From the NCBI GenBank assembly GCA_963776935.1, contig CAVZOP010000009.1, positions 283,754-347,753 on the forward strand: a DNA stretch of 64,000 bases, in the 5' to 3' direction. The DNA is from JALOLG01 sp963776935. GTDB taxonomy: Bacteria > Actinomycetota > Acidimicrobiia > Acidimicrobiales > Ilumatobacteraceae. Shown here in pieces: positions 28,814 through 37,644 of the stretch. The position numbers and the translations under genes were made by a program. The notes below the pieces were generated by a model. That model made no database searches. It saw nothing but the letters and a program-made list of their open reading frames with translations, and was not told where the DNA came from. Every line of letters starts with the position of its first letter. Positions within the stretch are counted from its first letter, which is position 1.

Positions 28814-29682
28814 TGCACCTCGTCCAGAACATCTTCCTGCCGAACGCGGCGATGATCGCTGCCGAGGCGATCGGCGCGTTCGGCGCCAACGGCGTCGAGG
28901 TGGACACGACGTTCACACGTTCATCGCTCCATCAACGCGCCGCGCTGCTCGCCGGTGAGGCCGATGTCGCTGTGACGGCGCTCGACAACCTGTTCGCCTG
29001 GAACCAGCCCGGCAATTCGGACTTCAGGGCCGTTGCCCAGATCGAGCGGACAACGTCGCTGCCCGTGTACCTCGCATCCGGCCTCGGTTCGCTGGCCGAG
29101 CTGGCAGCTCTCGAACGTCCCCGGCTGGTGGTCGATTCACCCGCCAGCGGATTCGGGATCGCCCTCGTCGCGATCGTCGAGTCGGTCGGGGTGGCACGTG
29201 ACCGGATGGAGGTCGTTGGCACCGGTGGAGTCAACGAGCGCTTGGCGGCGCTCGCCGCCGGTGACGGTGACGTCGCACTGCTCGCCCCGTTCGTCGCCGC
29301 CTCGGCCGCCGAGTTCGGGTTGTGCCGGGCAACGGCCGTGGAGGATCTCTTTCCGAGCTACCCGGGCCTCGTCGTCGCGATGCTGGAACGCCGGGCCGGC
29401 GTGATCGGTGAGGCGCTCGGGGCGTATCTCGCCGCCCTCGCGGCGGGTCGGAACTGGCTCGCCGATCACCCGGACCGCGGGGTCGACGCATTGATGGCGA
29501 CCGGACTGGCCGAGTCCGCGGCCCGAGCGCAGCTCGACCTGTGCGGTTGGGGCCCGCTCACCGTCTCGCGAGCCGGGTTCGAGGTGGTGCGCGGGCTCCG
29601 CGCTGGGCAGGGTCTGCTCCCCGACATCCCGTGCACCCATGACGATCTCGTTTCGACCACACAGCAGCCCAAGGAGGACTGA
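28813..29682 (+). CDS. Substrate-binding-protein-like (NMT1/SsuA fold) protein without signal peptide
   Basis: About 289 residues with the pattern of type 2 periplasmic binding proteins of the NMT1/THI5/SsuA kind: VQNIFLPNAAMIAAEAIGAF, GEADVAVTALDNLFAWN, LVVDSPASGFGIAL, and a late Tyr/Trp-rich AYLAALAAGRNWLADHPD. It begins at once with the first beta strand, with no signal peptide or lipobox, so as written it is cytoplasmic. No ABC permease or ATPase gene is near. It may be a cytoplasmic ligand binder or an enzyme of the THI5-like type. ATG 28813 overlaps the FAH stop (GTG 28810 possible). Confidence 0.7.
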   Translation: MHLVQNIFLPNAAMIAAEAIGAFGANGVEVDTTFTRSSLHQRAALLAGEADVAVTALDNLFAWNQPGNSDFRAVAQIERTTSLPVYLASGLGSLAELAALERPRLVVDSPASGFGIALVAIVESVGVARDRMEVVGTGGVNERLAALAAGDGDVALLAPFVAASAAEFGLCRATAVEDLFPSYPGLVVAMLERRAGVIGEALGAYLAALAAGRNWLADHPDRGVDALMATGLAESAARAQLDLCGWGPLTVSRAGFEVVRGLRAGQGLLPDIPCTHDDLVSTTQQPKED

Positions 29683-29683
29683 C

Positions 29684-30709
29684 ATGCCCATCGGATCAGT
29701 GGAAAGCGTCGTCTACGGCACCGACGACATCGACGCCGCCGTGACCTTCTACGACGACTTCGGGCTCGCGTTGCGGTCGCGGAGCGACACCGAAGCCGTA
29801 TACCGGCTCGAGGAAGGGTCGCGGGTGATCATCCGGCTCGCCGACGATCCGTCGCTCCCGGCACCGCACTACGACGGCAACGGCGTACGCGAGACCATCC
29901 TCGGGATCAGCTCGGGCGACGAACTGGACGCCCTCGCGGCCTCACTCGCCGTTGACCGCGAGGTCCGACGGGACGACGACGGCACGATCCACTTCACCTC
30001 CGACTGCGGCATCCCGCTCGGCGTGCGGGTGTGGCAGCGCACACCAGTGGTGTATTCGCCCGACCCGGTCAACGCCGCCGACAACGTGAAGCGGCTCAAC
30101 CAGCATCGGCGCTGGCGGGTCAAGGCCCGCCCGAAGACGATCAACCACGTCGTCTGGCGGGTGCAGAACTTCGAGGATTCGTGGGTGTTCTTCCGCGATC
30201 GGCTGGGCTTCAAGATGAGCGACTACCAGATCGACGCCGGCATCTTCGGCCGTTCGCCGGGCACGAGCCAGCACCACCTCGTCTACTTCCAACAGTTCGA
30301 CGTGCTCGGCCCGCCGCCGCATCGCACCGGCTTCGATCACGTCTGCTACGGCGTCGAAGACGTCGACGAACTGTTCGCCGGGTGGAACTACATGGCACGA
30401 CGTGGATGGGGCAACCCGTTCGGCGGGCCGGGTCGGCACCGCATCGCGTCGGCGATGTTCTGCTACCTGTTCGCTCCGTGCGGTGGTATGGCGGAGTACG
30501 GCGCCGACACCGATTACCTCGACGACAACTGGGTGCCGCGACGGTGGGAACGTTCCTTCGGCGGGTTCATGTGGACCAGTCAGATCCTGCCGTTCCTCCC
30601 CGAAGAGGTCGAATGGAACGTCACGTTCGACGCCACCGACCTGCCCGACGGCACGGTGCCGGCAAAGACAAGTGAACGACTCAGCCCCGTCAATACAGGG
30701 GGCCACTGA
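29684..30709 (+). CDS. VOC-superfamily (extradiol dioxygenase-like) protein
   Basis: A 341-residue two-domain vicinal-oxygen-chelate protein. Domain 1 starts SVESVVYGTDDIDAAVTFYDDFGL. Domain 2 starts KTINHVVWRVQNFEDSWVFF, and its metal ligands would be His in INHVVW, His in TGFDHVCYGVEDVDELF and Glu in GGMAEYGAD, the 2-His-1-Glu triad of extradiol dioxygenases. A strong AAGGAGG Shine-Dalgarno (29671-29677) fixes the start at ATG 29684. In context it probably opens a catecholic ring made by the P450 and FAD monooxygenase. Its stop overlaps the next ATG. Confidence 0.82.
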   Translation: MPIGSVESVVYGTDDIDAAVTFYDDFGLALRSRSDTEAVYRLEEGSRVIIRLADDPSLPAPHYDGNGVRETILGISSGDELDALAASLAVDREVRRDDDGTIHFTSDCGIPLGVRVWQRTPVVYSPDPVNAADNVKRLNQHRRWRVKARPKTINHVVWRVQNFEDSWVFFRDRLGFKMSDYQIDAGIFGRSPGTSQHHLVYFQQFDVLGPPPHRTGFDHVCYGVEDVDELFAGWNYMARRGWGNPFGGPGRHRIASAMFCYLFAPCGGMAEYGADTDYLDDNWVPRRWERSFGGFMWTSQILPFLPEEVEWNVTFDATDLPDGTVPAKTSERLSPVNTGGH

Positions 30710-31827
30710 TGCACGTCGTCGTGATCGGCGCCGGGATCGCCGGCCTGTCCGCTGCCGTCGGCCTCGCCCGCCATGGCATCGAGGTCGACGTCATCGAAGC
30801 CGACTCGCCGCAGGAGCGGACCGGCGCCGGCATCAGCCTGCTCGGCAACGCGTTGCGAGCCCTCGGCGAACTGGACCTCGCCGACCCGTGCCTCGAGGCC
30901 GGCTACGGGTTCGACACGATCGACATCGTCGACGGTGACGGCAACGTGATGATGAGCGACCGGGCACCACGCACGTTCCGCCCCGATCGGCCCGCCTCGT
31001 TCGGCATTCTCCGATCGACGCTCCACTCGGTGCTCGCCGACGGGGCGGCGCGCGCCGGCGCCTGTCTCCGTTACGAATGCACGGTCACGTCCCTCCAGCA
31101 AGACGCTGCGGGTGCGGACCTCACCCTGTCGACCGGCGAGCAACTGCGCGCCGATCTCGTCGTCGCCGCCGACGGCACCTACTCGTCGACACGCACCGCG
31201 GTGTTCGGCGCGGAATCGGCGCCCGAGTACGCGGGCCAAGGCGTCTGGCGGATCACCTTTCGAAGGCCCGAACACCTCCACGGTCTCGTCCTGATGCGCA
31301 ACCAGGCCGGCCAGGCCGGCGGGGCGATCCCGCTGTCGGACGAATGGTGTTACGTCTTCGTTCTCGAGAACACCGCCGAACGGATCCGGATGGGCGACGA
31401 CCAGCTCCCCAAGTTGATGGCCGACCGGCTCGCCGCGTTCAGCGCACCGCTGATGTGTGCCGCCGCCGAATCGATCACCGATGGCAACCTGACCTACCGG
31501 CCGTTCGACATCCTGTTGATGCCCACCCCGTGGCACCGCGGGCGGGTCGTGCTGATCGGCGACGCCGCCCACTCACTGACCCCGCAGATGACGTCGGGCG
31601 GCGGTCTCGCCCTCGAAGACGCGGTCGTGCTCTCACGCCTCATCGCCAGCGGCCAGGCGATCCCTGACGTTCTCGACGAGTTCAGCGCCTCCCGCTTCCC
31701 GCGGGTCAAGCAGGTCTACGACGCATCGCTGCAGATCTGCCGGTGGGAGCAGATGGCGGAGTACGACCGCTCGCTGATGTCGAAGCTGATGGGCGAGACG
31801 CACGCCTTTCTCGCAGGACCGTTCTGA
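30709..31827 (+). CDS. FAD-dependent aromatic-ring monooxygenase
   Basis: A class A flavoprotein hydroxylase (372 aa) of the p-hydroxybenzoate/salicylate hydroxylase type. GAGIAGLSAAVGLARHGIEV (residues 7-26) binds FAD, ADLVVAADGTYSSTR is the DG motif that also contacts NAD(P)H, and VVLIGDAAHSLTPQMTSGGG is the GD motif. It would hydroxylate a phenolic ring with NAD(P)H and O2. ATG 30709 overlaps the VOC stop, and its own stop overlaps the next ATG, so five genes from P450 onward are tightly coupled. Confidence 0.87.
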   Translation: MHVVVIGAGIAGLSAAVGLARHGIEVDVIEADSPQERTGAGISLLGNALRALGELDLADPCLEAGYGFDTIDIVDGDGNVMMSDRAPRTFRPDRPASFGILRSTLHSVLADGAARAGACLRYECTVTSLQQDAAGADLTLSTGEQLRADLVVAADGTYSSTRTAVFGAESAPEYAGQGVWRITFRRPEHLHGLVLMRNQAGQAGGAIPLSDEWCYVFVLENTAERIRMGDDQLPKLMADRLAAFSAPLMCAAAESITDGNLTYRPFDILLMPTPWHRGRVVLIGDAAHSLTPQMTSGGGLALEDAVVLSRLIASGQAIPDVLDEFSASRFPRVKQVYDASLQICRWEQMAEYDRSLMSKLMGETHAFLAGPF

Positions 31828-33275
31828 TGCAGCACCAGGTCACCTTTGCGTCGGACGGGCTCACACTGGCGGGAGTCGTCCACATCCCAGACGGGTTGGG
31901 CGACGACGAGCGCCGACCGGCGATCATCGTTCTGCACGGCTTCGGCGGCAGCAAGGACGGTCCAACCCACGTCGGCGAAGCGAGCCTGTACGAGTCGTTC
32001 GGGTATGTGGCCTTCCGGTTCGACATGCGCGGCTGCGGCGAGAGCGGTGGCGTCCGCGGCCACGTGCTGTGCGATGACCAGGTCGTCGACACGCAGTCAG
32101 CGCTCACTTGGCTCGCGGCGCGGCCGTACGTCGACGCAGACGCGATCGCCGTGAGCGGTCAGAGCTTCGGGGGCGCCGTCGCGCTGTACACCGGCGGCAT
32201 CGACGAGCGCGTTACCGCGGTCATCTCCGTCGGCGGATGGGGCAACGGAGCCCGCAAACTGCGCGGCCAGCACCCTGGTCCGGGGGAATGGGAACGGTTC
32301 CTCGACCTCCTCGAACGCGGCCGGAAGCTGCGCGAGGAGACCGGCGAGACACTGATGGTCAAGCGCTGGGACATCGTCCCCGTGCCAGAGCACCTCCGCC
32401 CACTGCTGCCGGCCGACCGGATCATGGATTTCCCGGTCGACACGGCGCAGAGCATCTACGACTTCAGCCCCGACGACGTGATCGATCGGATCGCACCGCG
32501 GCCCCTGCTCATCTACCACGGCGCCAACGACAGCGTCACGCCGACCTCCGAGGCATTGGAGATCTTCCGTCGAGCGCAGGGCGTCCCGGAACTGGCGATC
32601 CTCCACGGTGATCACTTCCCATTTGCCGAACCCGACCCGCTCCTCGACCGACTCATGGAGGAGTGGCTCAACCGCAACCTGCCGATCCGTCGTCACGCGT
32701 CGGCTCGGGGACGGACACGTCGCATCGTCACCGGCCACAACGCGGAGGGCCGCTCGATCATCCTCGAAGACTGCATCGCTCCGCACCGCTACCAGTCCGA
32801 GCACTCACCGAATGTCGCCCAGGTCATGTGGGCAACCGACGCGACACCGGCGATCGTCGACGGTGACGACCCGGCGCCAGCCGACCGATTCTTCACCGCC
32901 GCACCCGCCCCGAACGGCACGATCCTGCGGATCGTCGACTTCCCGCCCGACACCGAATACGACACCGAAGCGATGTCCAGGTTTCTCGCCACGATCGTCC
33001 CCGACCAGGACCACCAACCGGCGAGCAACCGCCACTTCTTCTTCCACACCACCCACACCCTCGACTACGCCATCGTTCTCGACGGCGAGATCTGGGCGAT
33101 GATGGACGAGGGCGAGAAGCTGATGAAGCGGGGCGATGTGCTGATCCAACGGGCCACCAGCCACTCCTGGTCCAACCGCTCCAACCGAGACTGCAAGGTG
33201 GCATTCGTGCTCATCGACGGCGCCGCCGATGAGCGAGCGGTGAGCGCCCACGCCGGTGCCGAACAGCGTCGGTGA
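31827..33275 (+). CDS. Alpha/beta hydrolase fused to a cupin domain
   Basis: A 482-residue fusion. Residues ~1-300 are an alpha/beta hydrolase: oxyanion HGFGGSKDG, nucleophile Ser113 in VSGQSFGGAV, acid Asp in YHGANDSVTP, and His in ILHGDHFPF. A short Arg-rich linker follows (RRHASARGRTRRIV), then a cupin from ~310 to the end (GRSIILEDCIAPHRYQ, LRIVDFPPD, HTLDYAIVLDGEIWAMMDEGEK, VLIQRATSHSWSNRS). The cupin could bind metal or be structural. As the last gene of the P450 operon (ATG overlaps preceding stop), the fusion suggests two consecutive steps on one pathway intermediate. No frameshift at the joint. Confidence 0.85.
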   Translation: MQHQVTFASDGLTLAGVVHIPDGLGDDERRPAIIVLHGFGGSKDGPTHVGEASLYESFGYVAFRFDMRGCGESGGVRGHVLCDDQVVDTQSALTWLAARPYVDADAIAVSGQSFGGAVALYTGGIDERVTAVISVGGWGNGARKLRGQHPGPGEWERFLDLLERGRKLREETGETLMVKRWDIVPVPEHLRPLLPADRIMDFPVDTAQSIYDFSPDDVIDRIAPRPLLIYHGANDSVTPTSEALEIFRRAQGVPELAILHGDHFPFAEPDPLLDRLMEEWLNRNLPIRRHASARGRTRRIVTGHNAEGRSIILEDCIAPHRYQSEHSPNVAQVMWATDATPAIVDGDDPAPADRFFTAAPAPNGTILRIVDFPPDTEYDTEAMSRFLATIVPDQDHQPASNRHFFFHTTHTLDYAIVLDGEIWAMMDEGEKLMKRGDVLIQRATSHSWSNRSNRDCKVAFVLIDGAADERAVSAHAGAEQRR

Positions 33276-33336
33276 GGAACTGCGTCCTGCCGGTGCAAGT
33301 CCGCCGTCGTGATGTCAGACCAGGGGTTCTGTCGTG

Positions 33337-33407
33337 AGCGGGTGACGGGAATCGAACCCGCATGGCCAGCTTGGAAGGCTGGAACTCTAACCATTGAGCT
33401 ACACCGC
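33337..33407 (-). tRNA. tRNA-Gly (anticodon UCC), one base missing in acceptor stem
   Basis: Read on the minus strand: D-arm GTAGCTCAATGGTTAGAG, anticodon arm CCAGC-CTTCCAA-GCTGG (anticodon TCC), T-arm GCGGGTTCGAATCCCGTC, 3' end CACCCGCT without encoded CCA. The 5' acceptor reads GCGGTGT where GCGGGTG would pair perfectly with CACCCGC, so one G of a GGG run is missing. The rest is canonical. This is most simply a sequencing deletion, as in many genes around it. Confidence 0.88.
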
Positions 33408-33480
33408 GTGAGCGGTCAGAACGATACCCGGCCGCTGCGGCGACGACCGGTGTCACACCCTCCCGCCATGATCGGCGGCC

Positions 33481-34222
33481 ATGATGGAGTCGATGGATCC
33501 CGACATGGACGAGGCGGGCAGGAACCTGATCGTCAAGGTGCGCAAGCTGCTGGCGATGGCCGAGGGCGCGTCGAACGCCAACGAGGCCGACGCGTTCTCT
33601 CGCAAGGCCGCCGAGCTGATCGCCGTCCACCGCATCGATCCGGTGCGGCTGGTGGCCGCGGCCGACGATCCGCTGACCGTTCGGTCGTTCCCGATCGGGC
33701 GTGGCGCGTACGTCAGGGCCCGCCTGGCGCTGCTCCAGACCATCGCCGAGGCGAACTCGTGCCGGCTCGTCTGGCAGGCCGGGCCAGTGGGCACGGTGGC
33801 GCTCGTCGCCGGCTTCGCGAGCGATCTCGACACGACGGAGATGCTCTACACGTCCCTGCACGCCCAGGCGTCGAGCCGGATGTCGGCCGAGCGCCGCTCC
33901 ACGGGTGCGGCCACGCAACGTTGGCGCCGTTCCTTCCTCCTCGGGTACGCGAACCAGGTCGGCAAGATGCTCCAGCGCACCCACGAACAGGCGGCCGCCG
34001 CGAGGGGAACTCAGCCGAACGACGCGGCCCTGCCCGCGTCTGCGGGCGCGTGAACGCCAGGTCGCCGACTACGCCCGCACGGCGTTCGGGCGAGTCGTCA
34101 CCGCCAGGCCGGCGAGCGCGGCGACGGTGCACGGTTGGCAGGCGGGGCAGACGGCAGCGGCGCGAGCAGACGTCGGGCGGCGGGGGATCGGAGCCTTGCG
34201 GGCCATCGGGGCCGGGTCGTGA
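33481..34222 (+). CDS. DUF2786 domain protein, one frameshift
   Basis: An actinobacterial DUF2786 protein (about 246 aa). The N-terminal DUF2786 helix pair is LIVKVRKLLAMAEGASNANEADAFSRKAAELIAVHRID. The second domain runs through RARLALLQTIAEANSCRLVW and RRSFLLGYANQVGKMLQ. One extra base near 34037 moves the frame; the continuation LRARERQVADYARTAFGRVV and GWQAGQTAAARADVG matches the usual C-terminus. Function unknown. Its GTGA overlap with the metallohydrolase gene repeats a pairing common in this phylum. Confidence 0.8.
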
Positions 34223-34705
34223 CCGGCGGTGACCACGGTCGAGCCCAGGTGTACGCGGCCGAGTTGGCGGCGTTCGAGGGCACCGAGCTCGAAGCGGTCG
34301 TCGCCTTCGACGATGTCGGTCGCGCTCGCCGAGCGGGTGATGTCCGCACATGGTGGTCGAGCGACCAGCGTGCGAGTGAGGCGCGCCCGGTCCGACGCCC
34401 GCTCGTCCACGACCCGGCACACCTCGCGCACGGCCGAATCCATCTCGCGGCTCCCGCAGATGACGCCGGCCACGGTGATCCACGAGTTGGCCCACGTGCT
34501 GGCTGGTGTCGACGCCGGTCACGGCGAGCTGTTCCGGCGGGCCCATGTCGACCTGGCGAGCTTCGCATTCGGATCCGACCGCGGGAGATGGCTCGCGGCC
34601 GCGTACACGGATGCCGGCCTGGCACTCGGCACCCGTCGGTGGCCGCAGCCGGCATCGGACGACGCGACTGCGAGCTCGTTGGCGCTCGGGCCGATCCCGC
34701 TCTGA
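34219..34705 (+). CDS. Putative zinc metallohydrolase (TIGR04338-like), frameshifted
   Basis: Starts GTG 34219 inside the previous stop: VTGGDHGRAQVYAAELAAFE with FEGTELEAVVAFDDV. Near 34312 the frame shifts to ALAERVMS and then VRVRRARSDARSSTTR, TPATVIHELAHVLAGVDAGH and FRRAHVDLASFAFG. HELAH followed by the GHGELFRRAH segment is the HExxH zinc motif with a further His ligand. Size (~160 aa) and place after DUF2786 fit the actinobacterial putative metallohydrolase family TIGR04338. Substrate and role unknown. More than one indel may be present, as the middle segment is less typical. Confidence 0.7.
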
Positions 34706-34762
34706 GTTGGCGCCGGGCACCCGCGCGCCTGAAATCTCGTTGAGATGGACCTGATCTGCCCC

Positions 34763-36003
34763 TCATGTGGGCGGCAGCGCCGTTACCTCTGCAAGTCGGC
34801 GGTCGAGGAACCTGCGCTCGGCACCCGACGCCGCGCAGTCGAGGGCGGCACGGTACGCGGCCGCGCTCTCCGTGCCGCGACCGAGACGTCGCAGCAGGTC
34901 GGCCCTGGCGGCGTGCCACAGATGGAAGTGCTCGAGCCCGTCGATCGCGTCGACCAGGGCCAGTCCATCCGCCGGTCCGTCGCGCTCGGCCACGGCGACG
35001 GCGCGGTTCAGGGACACGACGGGCGATGGCGCGCGCTCCTCGAGCAGTCGATAGAGCTCGGCGATCTCGACCCAGTCGGTGGCCTCGTACGTCGCGCTCG
35101 TCGCGTGGCAGGCGGCGATCGCGGCCTGCAACTGGTAGGGACCCGGCGAGCCGGCCGAGCGCCGCAACGCCTCGACGACAAGATCGGCGCCCTCGCTGAT
35201 CGCCGTGCGATCCCAGCAGCCACGGTCCTGATCGGCAAGGAGGACCAACTCGCCGTCGCGGTCACCCGCGTCGCCCGGCGGGCGTCGGTGAGCAACAGCA
35301 GAGCGAGCAGTCCGGCGACCTCGGCCTCGTCGGGCAACAGGTCGCGCAGCAAGCGGGCGAGTCGCACGGCTTCGTCGCAGAGGTCGACACGCACGAGGTG
35401 CTCGCCGCTGGTCGCGGTGTGGCCCTCGGTGAAGACGAGGTAGACGACGCCGAGCACCGCTGGGAGACGATCCGGGAGCTCGTGGTCGGCCGGCACTCGA
35501 TACGGGATGTGAGCACCGGCGATCTTGCCCTTGGCCCGCACCAGACGCTTGGCCATCGTCGCCTCGGGGACCAGGAGGGCCCTCGCGATCTCGGCCGTCG
35601 ATAACCCGCACAGCGTGCGCAGGCTGAGGGCGACTCTTGCCTCGAGCGCGAGCGCCGGGTGGCAGCACGTGAAGATCAACCGCAGCTGGTCGTCGCGCAC
35701 CACGGTGTCGGGGAGCGGCGACGGCTCATTGCCGAACAGATCCATGGTCGTGGCCTCCTTGCCCAACCGCTTCGCTTCTCGCCGCAGGCGGTCGAGGGCG
35801 CGGTTGCGGGCGACCACGGTCAACCAGGCGCGCGGGTCGTCGGGGACACCGTCACGCGGCCAGCGCTCGAGGGCGACGACGGCTGCGTCCTGCACGGCGT
35901 CCTCGGCGAGGTCGAGACTGCCGAGCGTCCGGGTCAGGGAGGCGAGGACCCGCCCCCGCTCGACCCGGATCGTCTCGGCGAGCCGGTCAGGCGGGCAGTC
36001 CAG
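34763..36003 (-). CDS. ECF42-type sigma factor with C-terminal TPR extension, one frameshift
   Basis: An ECF RNA polymerase sigma factor with a long C-terminal extension. Region 2 is GSLDLAEDAVQDAAVVALERWPRDGVPDDPRAWL with VVARNRALDRLRREAKR; region 4 is LSLRTLCGLSTAEIARALLVPEATMAKRLVRAK. The extension has VYLVFTEGHTAT, EAVRLARLLRDLLPDEAEV and TPR-like helices to the end. A single-base break near 35280 lies after LLALLLLTDARRA. The partner upstream is a DGPF/YCII protein, the defining neighbour of group ECF42, so the extension probably replaces an anti-sigma factor. The start is unclear: no good initiation codon precedes DCPPDRLAETIRVERG, so the gap to the DGPF gene may also hold an indel. Confidence 0.82.
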
Positions 36004-36005
36004 CG

Positions 36006-36353
36006 CTATCCCAATTCGAGCACTGGGCGGACCTCGACGGAGCCCCGCCACGCCCCGGGGATCTGGGCGGCCCAGTGGATCGCCTCGTCGAGGTCGGCGC
36101 ACTCGATCGTGTAGAAGCCGCCGAGCACCTCTTTGGTCTCGGCAAACGGCCCGTCGCTGGTGACGACGTCGCCGCCCTTGCTGCCCTGCACACGAACGGT
36201 GGTCGCGGTGCTGGTGGGCTGCAACGCGTGGCCGCCCCTGAGGACCTTCGCCGCCGCTTCACCGAAAGCGCCGTACTCGGCCATCTGGTCGCGGTGGGCC
36301 TCGTCCATCCAATCGGCGTCCTCACCGTAGATCAGCGCAACGTAGGTGGGCAT
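36006..36353 (-). CDS. DGPF/YCII-related protein
   Basis: A 115-residue YCII-fold protein, MPTYVALIYGEDADWMDEAH with the signature SDGPFAETKEVLGGF that names DGPF proteins. An AGAGGA Shine-Dalgarno sits 6 nt before ATG 36353; the ATG six bases upstream (36359) is too close to it. DGPF proteins are encoded with ECF42 sigma factors and are part of, or controlled by, that system; their biochemistry is unknown. Its TAG is just before the sigma gene. Confidence 0.85.
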   Translation of the reverse strand: MPTYVALIYGEDADWMDEAHRDQMAEYGAFGEAAAKVLRGGHALQPTSTATTVRVQGSKGGDVVTSDGPFAETKEVLGGFYTIECADLDEAIHWAAQIPGAWRGSVEVRPVLELG

Positions 36354-36510
36354 GTTCATTCCTCTCTCTCCCGGCCGGACTCCCCGACACATGGGAAGGA
36401 CGAACGAGCGCCGCGCCGATGGACACCTCCGGCGCACTTTCGTGGAATCTACTGGCGCCGCTCCGTGGGCTCGCTCGGCGCCGACGCGGCCACCGCCGCG
36501 CCGACCGGCG

Positions 36511-37536
36511 CTACATGCGCCGCGCCTTGATCGTGTACTTGCCGACGCCGCTTGCCTTGTTGTAATGCCGCACCTGGACGTAGTAGAGCCCGGGAATCAG
36601 GTCGGCGGCGATGCTGGCGTTGGTGTCGACACCGCTGTCGTCGTCCTCGGCGATCAGCGCGGTCTGGCTGTCGGGTCCATACAACTTCATCACCACGTCC
36701 GTGGGGCCTCGCGTGTCGACCACGTGGCTGCCACCGGACGTGACCTTGAACTTGAACAGATCCTCTTCGCCCGGTTTGCCGATGGAGGCCGAGGTGCGTC
36801 GCGCGGGATTGACCTTGATCTCCTTCGCATCGTCCACCGTGATCGCTGACTTGGGGTAGGCCTCGGCGCACCCGATATAGCTCTTGTCGACGTTCGAGAG
36901 GATCTCGTTGGCGTGCGTGCCGACGCCGCTCTTCACCCAACTGCCGGGGAAGAAGTAGAGCATGATCGAGTCGGGATCGAAGGCCGTGCCCTTGATCTGG
37001 TTGACCTGGTACTTCCTGAGCACATTGTGACGGATCTGTGCCTCGTCCCAGTTGTTCGGCGGGCCGGACAGGTCTTGGATCACCTTGGCTTCGTTCCACT
37101 CGATGCCGCCGGCCGGGTTCTGGTGTTCGTGCGCCAGACCGATGGCGTGCCCGAACTCGTGGCCTGCGGTTCCACCGTCGAGGAAGCCGAGGTTCATCGT
37201 CGGCTGGTTGGCTGGGATACCTCGGTTGTCGGTGCCGACGTACGACCATGCGCCGTCGTTCTGGTCGAACGTGATTCGGATCTCGGCGTCCGGTGCATTG
37301 CCGAACTCGAACTTGAGATTGGCGAACTGTGTCCACCACAGCGCCTGCTCTCGTGCCGTGGCCTGCTGGGCGGCCGTGCCGCCCATGAAGCGCACCCGCA
37401 AGGTCGTGCCATTCATCCAGAGCTTTCCGATCGGGATGATCGCACGCGTCCCGCCGCCACGGCGCACGGTGTTTTGATATCGCATGAGGTCGGAGGGCAG
37501 CAATCTGTCGATGCAGACCTTGAGACGTTGGGCCAT
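36511..37536 (-). CDS. Astacin-like zinc metalloprotease with C-terminal PPC-like domain
   Basis: A 341-residue metzincin-type peptidase. The zinc site HEFGHAIGLAHEH has His126, Glu127, His130 and His136, and the Met-turn is SIMLYFF near 190-196 with Tyr194, as in astacins. The catalytic domain spans ~35-215. Residues ~240-341 form a beta-sandwich with the bacterial pre-peptidase C-terminal pattern (GEEDLFKFKVTSGGSHVVDT, DVVMKLYGPDSQTALIAEDD, ADLIPGLYYVQVRHYN). AAGGAG, 6 nt before ATG 37536, fixes the start. No signal peptide is visible, odd for a protein with a PPC domain; it may act inside the cell or leave by another route. Confidence 0.82.
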   Translation of the reverse strand: MAQRLKVCIDRLLPSDLMRYQNTVRRGGGTRAIIPIGKLWMNGTTLRVRFMGGTAAQQATAREQALWWTQFANLKFEFGNAPDAEIRITFDQNDGAWSYVGTDNRGIPANQPTMNLGFLDGGTAGHEFGHAIGLAHEHQNPAGGIEWNEAKVIQDLSGPPNNWDEAQIRHNVLRKYQVNQIKGTAFDPDSIMLYFFPGSWVKSGVGTHANEILSNVDKSYIGCAEAYPKSAITVDDAKEIKVNPARRTSASIGKPGEEDLFKFKVTSGGSHVVDTRGPTDVVMKLYGPDSQTALIAEDDDSGVDTNASIAADLIPGLYYVQVRHYNKASGVGKYTIKARRM

Positions 37537-37644
37537 GGTGGTCTCCTTTGCACGAGCCGAGAACACTCCCGCTGAAGCTGGGTGCGCGGGCAGACTACGC
37601 CGCGTCGAAGGGGGTGCTCGCGCAATTCGGAAGGGCTGTGACGC

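Noticed and set aside
33337..33407. tRNA-Gly as a pseudogene because the acceptor stem does not pair
   Set aside because: A single missing G restores full pairing, and the other arms are perfect; an indel error is the simpler explanation.
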